12,584 nt of DNA from assembly GCA_018699755.1 (NCBI GenBank), contig JABIRQ010000268.1, positions 1 through 12,584 of the forward strand, in the 5' to 3' direction. The translations under genes and the position numbers were made by a program. This stretch comes from Rhodospirillaceae bacterium. Its GTDB lineage: Bacteria > Pseudomonadota > Alphaproteobacteria > CADEGL01. This document shows, piece after piece, positions 7,398-12,584 of this stretch (the stretch's first letter is position 1; each line of letters begins with the position of its first letter). Below the pieces are notes generated by a model, which worked only from the letters and a program-made list of their open reading frames with translations, was not told where the DNA came from and did no database searches.

Positions 7398-7426
7398 TTT
7401 GTAGGCCGCGACAGGGTCGCGATCAA
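7398..7426 (-). promoter_or_regulatory. Candidate sigma70-like promoter of the monooxygenase with operator-like dyad in the spacer
   Basis: On the minus strand TTGATC (7426-7421) and TACAAA (7403-7398) are separated by exactly 17 bases, each matching four of six consensus positions. The spacer holds a perfect inverted repeat CGCGAC-N3-GTCGCG (7407-7421, touching the -35 box), placed where a repressor would block polymerase. The predicted leader to the ATG at 7343 is about 48 bases. Found by eye; no experimental support. Confidence 0.42.
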
Positions 7427-7470
7427 CCGGACAGCGGACATGGGACTCATGCGTGGCGCGGGTGGCACGC

Positions 7471-7476
7471 TTGACT
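7471..7476 (+). promoter_or_regulatory. Possible -35 element for the EF-hand gene
   Basis: TTGACT matches five of six consensus bases and lies about 80 bp before the EF-hand start, but the -10 region 17 bases on (GATTTC) is poor. It is the only plausible plus-strand promoter signal I see in the divergent interval. Confidence 0.22.
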
Positions 7477-7557
7477 ATCCTGGTGCTGTCACCGATTTCA
7501 CGGGGACACGCCGTGTCGGCGCCCGACCGGAATCCCCTTCGCCGGACACAGATAGCC

Positions 7558-8094
7558 ATGTCGCCCCTTCGCAGCCTGTCCGTCCTCCTCGCGCTCGCCC
7601 TGTCCGTGGCCGGCGCGCGGGCCGCTCCGATCCAGACCGACCCTGCCGCCGTGAAGGTCTTCCTCGACACCGCCGGGCCGGTTTGCCAATACCAGCCCGC
7701 CGCATCCTGCATCGACAGCGGCTGGCATTTCACCGACAGGGACGGCGACGGCCGGATCGACGCGGCCGAACTGCGCGGCCGCTACCGCGATCTCGTGGCC
7801 TGGTACGGCGAGACGGAATCTTCGCTCGACGCGAACAGCCAGGCCATGCTCGCCCTCGGCCTCTGGATGACCAGCATCGTCGGCATCGACGACATCGTCA
7901 CCAGCTACGATGCCGACGGCGACGGAAAGCTGACCCAGGCCGAGGCCCTGGCCGACGTCACCCTCGACGACCGCCCCCTTGGCAGCCTGCTGCTCGACCC
8001 CGATGCCGTCGACCGCGAGGCCTTCGCCAACCGCCTGGGCGCCGCGGCCCCCTTCATGAAGGGCCTGTTAGGCACCGAGCCCTCCGGGGACTAG
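7558..8094 (+). CDS. Secreted two-EF-hand calcium-binding protein
   Basis: This 178-residue protein begins with a clear Sec signal peptide: basic MSPLR, hydrophobic core SVLLALALSVAG, and probable cleavage near ARAAP (about residue 23), so it should act in the periplasm or outside the cell. Two canonical EF-hand loops follow, D60-x-D62-x-D64-x3-D68-x2-E71 and D118-x-D120-x-D122-x3-T126-x2-E129. All expected oxygen ligands are present, which suggests a paired Ca2+-binding module. C43 and C51 could form a disulfide. In-frame starts exist upstream (GTG at 7453), but only ATG 7558 puts the signal peptide at the N-terminus; its ribosome-binding site is weak. The last 27 bp overlap tail-to-tail with the desaturase gene. 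Calcium binding is secure by motif; the biological role (sensor, buffer or adaptor) is unknown. Confidence 0.85.
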   Translation: MSPLRSLSVLLALALSVAGARAAPIQTDPAAVKVFLDTAGPVCQYQPAASCIDSGWHFTDRDGDGRIDAAELRGRYRDLVAWYGETESSLDANSQAMLALGLWMTSIVGIDDIVTSYDADGDGKLTQAEALADVTLDDRPLGSLLLDPDAVDREAFANRLGAAAPFMKGLLGTEPSGD

Positions 8095-9186
8095 ACGCCC
8101 CGCCTGATCCGAGCCGAGCAGGCGCAGCGCGCGCCAATGGGCAGCCAACATGCCTGCCGCCGAGGTCCGCGAATACGGCATGCCGTGCTTTTCCGCCAAG
8201 TCCGCCACGATGCGTGACAGCGCGACGTGATGGCCGTGGCTGATGCGCGGCAGGAGATGATGGGCGACATGGGCGTTTGCCCCACCGAAGGCGGCGACCA
8301 GAAGGGCATTCTCCGGGCTCCAGTCGACCGAGGTAACGAACTGATGGCGGACCCAATCCCCCGCCAGCTTCCCGTCCGGGCCGGACGCCGGATAGCGCGC
8401 GAGGTCGGAGACATGAGTGCCCGCGACGATAAGCACGAACAGCACCGACATGACCGCCTGGGACACGACATAGACGGCCAGCACCGTCTCCCAGGCCTGC
8501 GGCAACAGCGCCATGGGCAGGGCCAGCATCACGCCCATATGGACCACCTTCGTGCCCAGGACCGAAAACACCGCGGAGAGGCTCGGTCCCAGGTTCCGCA
8601 TATTGGCCAGCCTGCGCCGGAACAGAAGGCGGAAATCCTGGATATAGACGGCGTGGAGCAGGACGACCGTGTAAAGCAACGGGCCGTAGATATGTTGGAA
8701 ACGATGGTGGGCGCGCCGGCGGTGATGGGGACTCAGGCGCGCAAACCAGCTTTCGTCGACATCGATATCGCCGTCGACCACGTTCGGATAGACATGGTGC
8801 GAGCCAAGATGGCGCAGGCGCCAGAGCCTGCCGTCGAGCCCCATCAGCGCGAACACCGTCCAGACCACGGCTAGATTGACCCAGGACCTACCACTCAGTG
8901 CGCCATGGGCCGCGTCATGGCCGCCCGTCGCCGCGAGGAAAAGGGGGGCGATCCCGGCCAACCCATAGAGCGCCAGGGACCATCCCGGCAATGCAAGACC
9001 GGATAGCGCGGCGCCGTAGCTGCCAATGCCGACCGCAGCGACCCCGATGAGGGCCGTCCAGATTCCAGGAGTCGCCACCCGCCCGTCGCGCCCGTCGAGA
9101 TAGCTCGCGACCCGCCGCTTCAGGTCCCTAAAGAAAGCGCCGTGCTGCTTGTCCCGATAGCCGAGTTCGATCGCCGAGGATTCCAT
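8068..9186 (-). CDS. Membrane fatty acid desaturase
   Basis: This 372-residue integral membrane di-iron desaturase of the FA_desaturase family introduces a double bond into an acyl chain. The three histidine boxes are H90-DAA-H94, H126-LGS-H130-H131 (after W122) and H306-VA-H309-H310. The downstream LLPRISHGHHVALSRIVADLAEKHGMPY resembles the region after box three in linoleoyl-CoA/front-end-type desaturases, although the glutamine usual in front-end box three is His here. Hydrophobic pairs lie near 42-85, 102-118, 168-182 and 203-257. ATG 9186 is chosen over a GTG at 9192 because AAGGGAGG (minus strand) is ideally spaced for it and would overlap the GTG. Upstream sits an AT-rich dyad that may be a repressor operator. 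The gene converges with and overlaps the EF-hand gene. Electron donor and regiospecificity are not deducible. Confidence 0.91.
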   Translation of the reverse strand: MESSAIELGYRDKQHGAFFRDLKRRVASYLDGRDGRVATPGIWTALIGVAAVGIGSYGAALSGLALPGWSLALYGLAGIAPLFLAATGGHDAAHGALSGRSWVNLAVVWTVFALMGLDGRLWRLRHLGSHHVYPNVVDGDIDVDESWFARLSPHHRRRAHHRFQHIYGPLLYTVVLLHAVYIQDFRLLFRRRLANMRNLGPSLSAVFSVLGTKVVHMGVMLALPMALLPQAWETVLAVYVVSQAVMSVLFVLIVAGTHVSDLARYPASGPDGKLAGDWVRHQFVTSVDWSPENALLVAAFGGANAHVAHHLLPRISHGHHVALSRIVADLAEKHGMPYSRTSAAGMLAAHWRALRLLGSDQAGRLVPGGLGA

Positions 9187-9228
9187 GCCCACCTCCCTTG
9201 CCGTCGCCCCTGGAACCGGACGACTGGA

Positions 9229-9275
9229 ATTTATAAATAAGTAATTATTTACTTATTACAAGAGAGATAAAATCG
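9229..9275 (-). promoter_or_regulatory. AT-rich promoter/operator island of the desaturase
   Basis: A sharply AT-rich patch in GC-rich surroundings lies 43-89 bp upstream of the desaturase ATG. It contains AATAAGTAA (9236-9244), four bases, then TTACTTATT (9249-9257), a perfect nine-base inverted repeat; counting the central TA, 20 of 22 bases are palindromic. On the minus strand TTGTAA (9262-9257) and TTTATA (18-base spacing) or TTATAA could serve as -35 and -10, so the dyad would lie over the promoter. This is the layout of a TetR-type operator. The TetR gene at 9496-10065 is the nearest candidate regulator. Confidence 0.55.
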
Positions 9276-9364
9276 GTTGCCCCGTCGCGGCATCGAGAGG
9301 CGACCGGGAGGGATGGCAAGCCGTTGGATTTGGACCAGTTACAGGCCCAACGAGACGGTCCCCG

Positions 9365-9408
9365 CTTCCTCAGGAGCGCGCGCCTCGTAGAAGCCCCTCA
9401 GGGCGAGG
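9365..9408. repeat. Probable degenerate REP-like copy
   Basis: TCCTCAGGAGCGCGCG followed by CCTCGTAGAAG and CCCTCAGGGCGAGG resembles a scrambled or decayed version of the neighbouring element (GAGGAGC...GTCTCGAAGGA). The similarity is partial and judged by eye. Confidence 0.35.
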
Positions 9409-9424
9409 CAAAGGTATTGCGCCT

Positions 9425-9467
9425 CCTCATCCTGAGGAGGCCGCATGGCGGTCGTCTCGAAGGATGG
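9425..9467. repeat. REP-like dispersed repeat (CCTCATCCTGAGGAGG ... CTCGAAGGATGG)
   Basis: The outer arms CATCCT (9428-9433) and AGGATG (9461-9466) pair. GAG pairs with CTC inside them, and GGCCGC (9439-9444) pairs with GCGGTC (9448-9453, one G-U) around an ATG loop. This is the common alphaproteobacterial intergenic repeat whose full form reads CCTCATCCTGAGGAG, a GC-rich stem, then GTCTCGAAGGATG. Located just beyond the TetR stop, it may stabilise or terminate that transcript. Confidence 0.7.
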
Positions 9468-9495
9468 TGGGCACAGCGCCCTTTTCGATGACCTG

Positions 9496-10065
9496 CTAGA
9501 GAGAAAGCCCCCGCAGGGTGGCGTCGGTGATCGGGTCGCACCAGCGCGAGAGCGGGCCGGGCAATTCCCCGTAGACGAGGGCCGTCGCCACCTGAATCAC
9601 GGGTGCGATGGACAAGGCTGTCGCCAAGGTCGCGGGCCCGACTGCGACCTCCTTCGCCGCGATACGCGCCTCGAAATAGGCCCGCAGCACGGCGAAGGGA
9701 CCGGCCGTGTCGTCGCTCACCCGGTTCAGGTGATTGTGCTGGGACAGCAGCAGATAGCGGAAGCGGAAGGGCTCCTCGTCAAACAGGCGGCACAACAGGG
9801 CGACGATGCGGCGCAAGGTGGTCGCGGCGTCGCCACCCTCGCCGATCGCCTGCTCCAGTTCCCCCGCAAGGGCCGCGTAGTTGTCGCGGAACAGAATCCA
9901 GGCCAGGTCTTCCTTGCCTTCGAAATGGCGGTAGAGATTGCCTTCCGACATGGCGCAGGCTTCGGCGATGTCGCGGGTCGTGGTGCCGTCCACCCCCTGC
10001 TCGACGAACAAGCGCAGGGCCTCGCGCCGGATGCGCTCGCGGGTCTTGGTGCCGTCGCGCGCCAC
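9496..10065 (-). CDS. TetR/AcrR-family transcriptional regulator
   Basis: This 189-residue dimeric repressor has an N-terminal TetR helix-turn-helix. The pattern RERIRREALRLFVEQGVDGTT (9-29) leads into TRDIAEACAMSEGNLYRHFEGKEDL (30-54), a textbook TetR_N signature with the recognition helix around MSEGNLYRHF. The remainder is a helical ligand-binding domain that I cannot assign to a ligand. The frame is open further upstream, but that would overlap the methyltransferase-like gene. GTG 10065 is preferred: it lies seven bases after the upstream stop codon, with TGAGGCGG as ribosome-binding site. The gene is therefore the second cistron of a two-gene unit. Possible targets are its own operon, the divergent NIPSNAP operon, or the desaturase, whose promoter carries a TetR-like dyad. 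None of these is proved by the sequence. Confidence 0.9.
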   Translation of the reverse strand: MARDGTKTRERIRREALRLFVEQGVDGTTTRDIAEACAMSEGNLYRHFEGKEDLAWILFRDNYAALAGELEQAIGEGGDAATTLRRIVALLCRLFDEEPFRFRYLLLSQHNHLNRVSDDTAGPFAVLRAYFEARIAAKEVAVGPATLATALSIAPVIQVATALVYGELPGPLSRWCDPITDATLRGLSL

Positions 10066-10072
10066 CGCCGCC

Positions 10073-11011
10073 TCAGCGCCGGCCCTGCAGGGCCTCGGCC
10101 AGGGCCGCCACATGCTCGATCCCGACGCCGCAGCAGCCGCCGACCACTTGCACCCCGTCGTCAATCCAGCCCAGGCAACGGGCAGCGAACTCGTCGGGCG
10201 CCAGATCGCCCAGCTCCCAATGCGGCATCTCGAAATAGCCGCTTTCGGGATAGGCCATGCGCGGCCCCGCCCAGGCATCCTCGAGGATGGCCAGCGCCCC
10301 GCCCATATCGGCGGTCTCGGTATGCATGATGCCGGCGACGGAGCCACCCGCCGCCATGATCGGCGGAATCGCCTCGGCGATCGGCAGCTCGGGCCGGTGC
10401 CAGGACACCAAGCTGCCGTCCTCGCCTGGCCGGGTGCTGAAGCCGACCCACACAGGCAGGCCCGTGGCAACCGCCGCGCGCACCGCCGGCACCGCAAGGA
10501 CAGGATCGGACATCATCTCCATCAGGATCAGGTCGACCCCCGCATCGGCGAGCAGGCCCGCCATCTCGGCGAACATCGCCCCGGCGCGCGCCGCCTCGGG
10601 CACCGACTCCGGATCGCGCCGGTCGGCCCCGGCCGCAATCGGCACCATATGCGACATCGAGCCGGCGACCGCCACCGGCCGGCCTGCGGCCGCCCGATCC
10701 CGCGCCTCCAGGGCGATCTCGACCGCGCGCCGGTTGATCTCCTCGAAGCGCTCGCCCAACCCCGCCGGCTCCAGCATCGCCCGCCCACTGGCGAAGGTGT
10801 TGGCCGTCACCAGATCGCAGCCCAGGCGGATATAGTCCTCGTGGATGCCGCGCAGGATATCGCCGTGGCTCAGGGTCGCGCGGCCGCACCAGCAGGCGTC
10901 GTCCATGTCCGCGCCGCGCCGCTCCAGCTCGGTGCCCGTGGCGCCGTCGATCATCACGACGCCGCCGGCATCCAGGCGCGCTTGGAGATGCCGGGCCGGG
11001 GATTCGCTCAT
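10073..11011 (-). CDS. Homocysteine S-methyltransferase-like protein with altered zinc site
   Basis: This 312-residue TIM-barrel protein of the Pfam S-methyl_trans family includes MmuM, BHMT and the MetH homocysteine domain, enzymes that transfer a methyl group to homocysteine thiolate held by Zn2+. Family features seen are the N-terminal DGATGTELERRG (22-33), TANTFASG (69-76), and the C-terminal VVGGCCGVG (289-297), whose C293-C294 are two of the three zinc ligands. The third ligand is normally Cys in a GxNC motif; here the aligned segment reads AGIMHTE, with H230. A Cys2His zinc site, or a different substrate, is therefore likely. GGAAAGGA precedes ATG 11011 at good spacing. The TetR gene follows after seven bases, and the NIPSNAP operon is divergent, 156 bp away. 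Family is sure; reaction is not. Confidence 0.85.
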   Translation of the reverse strand: MSESPARHLQARLDAGGVVMIDGATGTELERRGADMDDACWCGRATLSHGDILRGIHEDYIRLGCDLVTANTFASGRAMLEPAGLGERFEEINRRAVEIALEARDRAAAGRPVAVAGSMSHMVPIAAGADRRDPESVPEAARAGAMFAEMAGLLADAGVDLILMEMMSDPVLAVPAVRAAVATGLPVWVGFSTRPGEDGSLVSWHRPELPIAEAIPPIMAAGGSVAGIMHTETADMGGALAILEDAWAGPRMAYPESGYFEMPHWELGDLAPDEFAARCLGWIDDGVQVVGGCCGVGIEHVAALAEALQGRR

Positions 11012-11109
11012 GACCGATCCTTTCCGTTTTCGCGCGGCGGGCGACTTCGGTTTCGTCCGGGAATAGCCGTTGCCGCCTGCGGAGGTTGGGCTAATGTGGC
11101 GCGGTTCGC

Positions 11110-11130
11110 CGCCGCCCGCAACGGGCGGCG
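11110..11130 (+). other. Strong GC hairpin in the divergent interval, leader of the NIPSNAP operon
   Basis: CGCCGCCCG-CAA-CGGGCGGCG is a perfect nine-pair stem with a three-base loop, 37 bp before the first NIPSNAP start. There is no T-run, so it is not a classical terminator. It may fold in the 5' leader of the plus-strand transcript or act as a protein-binding dyad in the 156-bp divergent interval (11012-11167). I found no firm promoter boxes there. Confidence 0.4.
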
Positions 11131-11167
11131 CGATCCGTCCGACCGCCGCCGCCGCAAAGAGGCTTCC

Positions 11168-11485
11168 ATGATCTACGATCACCGCACCTACACCATCCAG
11201 CCCGGCAAGATGGGCGAGTTCCTGAAGGTCTACGAGGCCAAGGGCTGGCCCCTGCAGAAGAAATATCTGGGCGAGCCGCTGGGCTATTTCACTTCGATGG
11301 ATATCGGCGAGCTGAACCAGGTCGTCCATCTCTGGCGCTACGAAAGCCTGGCCGACCGGGCCGAGCGGCGCACCAAGCTGCAGGCCGATCCGGCCTGGCC
11401 CGACTATCTCGGCAGTGCCCTGCCGCTGGTCCAGCACATGGCCAACAAGATCCTGACCCCCGCCCCCTTCATGAAGGGTCTTTGA
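11168..11485 (+). CDS. NIPSNAP family protein (first of tandem pair)
   Basis: This 105-residue protein consists of a single NIPSNAP domain, a ferredoxin-like alpha/beta-barrel fold related to dimeric ABM-type proteins. Characteristic features are the N-terminal MIYDHRTYTIQPGKMGEFL, the central MDIGELNQVVHLWRYESL (44-61) and the Arg-rich RAERR that follows. The length is that of the bare domain, and there is no signal peptide. The biochemical role of bacterial NIPSNAP proteins is not established. They commonly accompany catabolic or methyl-transfer genes. AGAGG at about 11157-11161 precedes ATG 11168. The frame is open far upstream (to 9938), but that part lies antisense to the methyltransferase-like and TetR genes and is not coding. 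A close paralogue follows at once. Confidence 0.88.
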   Translation: MIYDHRTYTIQPGKMGEFLKVYEAKGWPLQKKYLGEPLGYFTSMDIGELNQVVHLWRYESLADRAERRTKLQADPAWPDYLGSALPLVQHMANKILTPAPFMKGL

Positions 11486-11496
11486 GCGCCCGCCCC

Positions 11497-11829
11497 ATGA
11501 TTGTCGTGCACCGCACCTACGCGGTCCGGGCGGGCCGCATGGCCGAGTTCCTCGCAGTCTACGAGGCGCTCGGCTACCCCCTTCAGCGCAAGCATCTGGG
11601 GGAGCCGATCGGCTTCTTCGCCTCGATGGATATCGGCGATCTGAACGAGGTCGTCCACCTGTGGAGCTACCGGGACGAAGAGGATCGGGCGGCGCGGCGC
11701 GCGGCGCTGAAGGCCGAACCGACATGGCAAGCCTATCTCGACGCCGCAATGCCGCTGCTTTCGCGGATCGAGAGCAAGACCCTGACCCCGGCGCCCTTCT
11801 CGCCCGCGGTCCCGGCGGACACGCGATGA
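11497..11829 (+). CDS. NIPSNAP family protein (second of tandem pair)
   Basis: This 110-residue paralogue is identical to the preceding protein at about 60 of 105 positions in my ungapped alignment, including HRTY, the SMDIG-LN-VVHLW core and the LTPAPF near the C-terminus. It then diverges, with a five-residue longer, Pro/Ala-rich tail (SPAVPADTR). ATG 11497 is preferred because it aligns with the start of its twin (MIVVHRTY). An in-frame TTG at 11482 overlaps the upstream stop (TTGA) and sits near GAAGGG, so a five-residue longer form is possible. The stop overlaps the permease start (ATGA at 11826-11829), making a translationally coupled unit. A tandem duplication followed by divergence is the simplest origin, and a heterodimer is possible. 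Confidence 0.86.
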   Translation: MIVVHRTYAVRAGRMAEFLAVYEALGYPLQRKHLGEPIGFFASMDIGDLNEVVHLWSYRDEEDRAARRAALKAEPTWQAYLDAAMPLLSRIESKTLTPAPFSPAVPADTR

Positions 11830-12584
11830 GCGCGCCGACCGAAACCGAGGCCCGCGCCGTTTTCCTCGGCAACCTCTCCCTCTTCCTCTCCGTCGTGATC
11901 TGGGCCTCGATGCTGCCGGTGACGGAGGTCCTGCTGCGCCAGTGGGACCCCATCAGCCTGGCCGTCGTGCGCCTGGGCGCGGCCTGCCTCATCCTCAACA
12001 TCGCCTTCGCCGTCACGGAAGGCCCCAGCGCCTATTTCCGCACCCTGCCCTGGCGCTCCATCTGGATATTGGGGGCGGGCGGAATCGGCATTTCCACCCT
12101 CTTCCTGATCTTCGGCATCGCCTATTCCAACGCGATCATCGCCGGCATCATCGTGACTACCGGCCCGGTGATCGGCGCGCTGCTCGCCAAACTCATGATG
12201 GGTCTGCCGTTTCGGCCTGGCCTATGGGTCGGCATTGCCCTCGCCGTTGCCGGCGGCCTCGTCATGGCGTTCGGCAAGGTCTCCGGCGATGCGGGTTTTC
12301 GCGGCGGCGAGTTGCTGATCCTGGTCGGCATCACCCTCTGGCTCACCTATTCGATCGGCGTGCAGCTCCACCTCAAGAGCCTGTCCCAGCTCGGCATCAC
12401 AGCCCTCACATCGTTGACCGGGGTCGCCGTGCTCTGCCTGCTCGCGGCAATCGCCCTGGGTTCCGGCCTGATCGAACAACGCATGTCCCTGGATACCGAG
12501 TCGGTGGTCCTGATGGCCTATCTGGCCTGCGGCCCCGCCGCCCTCTCGATTCTGCTCTGGCATTTCGGCGTCAGCCGCGCCGGC
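11826..12584 (+). CDS. EamA/DMT-superfamily permease (N-terminal part, runs off window)
   Basis: This is an inner-membrane drug/metabolite transporter of the EamA (RhaT/YdcZ-like) type. The frame is open from ATG 11826 to the last base, giving 253 residues; roughly 40-60 more would be expected for a 290-310-residue protein. The first EamA repeat begins LSLFLSVVIWASMLPVTEVLLR (about 17-38) with the usual SxxVRxGAA-like second helix (ISLAVVRLGAACLIL, 44-58), then the ITTxGPV-type helix IVTTGPVIGALLA near 109-121. The second repeat begins near residue 160 (ELLILVGITLWLTYSIGVQLHLK). It starts in a four-base overlap with the second NIPSNAP gene, so it probably moves a metabolite linked to that operon. 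The direction is likely export, but the substrate cannot be inferred. Confidence 0.9.
   Translation, partial: MSAPTETEARAVFLGNLSLFLSVVIWASMLPVTEVLLRQWDPISLAVVRLGAACLILNIAFAVTEGPSAYFRTLPWRSIWILGAGGIGISTLFLIFGIAYSNAIIAGIIVTTGPVIGALLAKLMMGLPFRPGLWVGIALAVAGGLVMAFGKVSGDAGFRGGELLILVGITLWLTYSIGVQLHLKSLSQLGITALTSLTGVAVLCLLAAIALGSGLIEQRMSLDTESVVLMAYLACGPAALSILLWHFGVSRAG

Larger units (their letters stand above)
9187..9495. other. Gene-free interval between desaturase and TetR genes
   Basis: No convincing coding sequence lies here. The left part holds the desaturase ribosome-binding site and the AT-rich promoter/operator. The middle (about 9276-9360) shows nothing I can name. The right part (9365-9466) is filled by one degenerate and one well-preserved REP-like repeat, which end about 30 bp past the TetR stop codon as read on the minus strand. 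Confidence 0.6.

Noticed and set aside
7344..7733. 130-residue N-terminal extension of the monooxygenase
   Set aside because: Low-complexity Arg/Ala sequence with no family counterpart; it would overlap the divergent EF-hand start and the candidate promoter.
9445..10329. 294-codon plus-strand open frame across the REP element and TetR gene
   Set aside because: It starts inside the repeat and runs antisense to a clear TetR regulator; no domain is visible.
11012..12016. N-terminal extension of the methyltransferase-like gene across the NIPSNAP genes
   Set aside because: The extension is antisense to two conserved NIPSNAP proteins; the ATG at 11011 has a good ribosome-binding site and matches the family N-terminus.

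Overview
The window is ordinary chromosomal DNA from a high-GC proteobacterium. G+C is high almost throughout, with strong third-position GC bias and the long antisense open frames that such bias creates. The gene content (heterotrimeric Hcn-type flavoprotein dehydrogenase, type I Baeyer-Villiger monooxygenase, NIPSNAP proteins, homocysteine-methyltransferase-like protein) and the dispersed repeats of the CCTCATCCTGAGGAG...CTCGAAGGATG and CTTCGAC-GCTCAG types suggest an Alphaproteobacterium, perhaps Rhodospirillales-like. That placement is an inference from style, not a phylogenetic result. I see no phage, transposase, CRISPR, tRNA or rRNA.

Layout, left to right. (1) 1-1012, plus strand: the C-terminal half of a PiT-family phosphate permease, then a small conserved protein of unknown function. 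(2) 1083-5663, plus strand: a metal-dependent amidohydrolase of the deaminase/chlorohydrolase branch. After a 209-bp gap holding an inverted repeat, three tightly overlapping genes follow: a small [2Fe-2S] protein, an FAD/BFD-[2Fe-2S] subunit and a DAO-type FAD subunit. Together these three have the architecture of HcnABC, opine oxidase or D-hydroxyproline dehydrogenase. (3) 5691-7343, minus strand, convergent to the oxidase: a complete type I Baeyer-Villiger monooxygenase with a plausible sigma70-like promoter that carries an inverted repeat in its spacer. (4) 7558-8094, plus strand: a secreted two-EF-hand protein whose 3' end overlaps by 27 bp the end of a convergent fatty acid desaturase (8068-9186, minus). 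(5) 9187-9495, no gene: a conspicuous AT-rich island with a near-perfect 22-bp dyad just upstream of the desaturase, plus REP-like repeats. (6) 9496-11011, minus strand: a TetR regulator following, almost without a gap, a homocysteine S-methyltransferase-like protein. In the latter the usual first zinc-ligand Cys (GxNC motif) reads as His. (7) 11168-12584, plus strand, divergent from (6): two tandem NIPSNAP paralogues and an EamA/DMT permease that runs off the window.

Functionally this is a mosaic of small catabolic and accessory units: phosphate uptake, hydrolysis or deamination of an N-heterocycle, oxidation of an amine or imino acid by a membrane-linked trimeric dehydrogenase, ketone oxygenation, lipid desaturation under probable repressor control, and a methyltransferase-like/NIPSNAP/exporter locus. 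No defence system or other clearly new machine is evident. The best leads are the C-to-H change in the methyltransferase-like protein, the dyad ahead of the desaturase, and the unknown substrate of the trimeric dehydrogenase.
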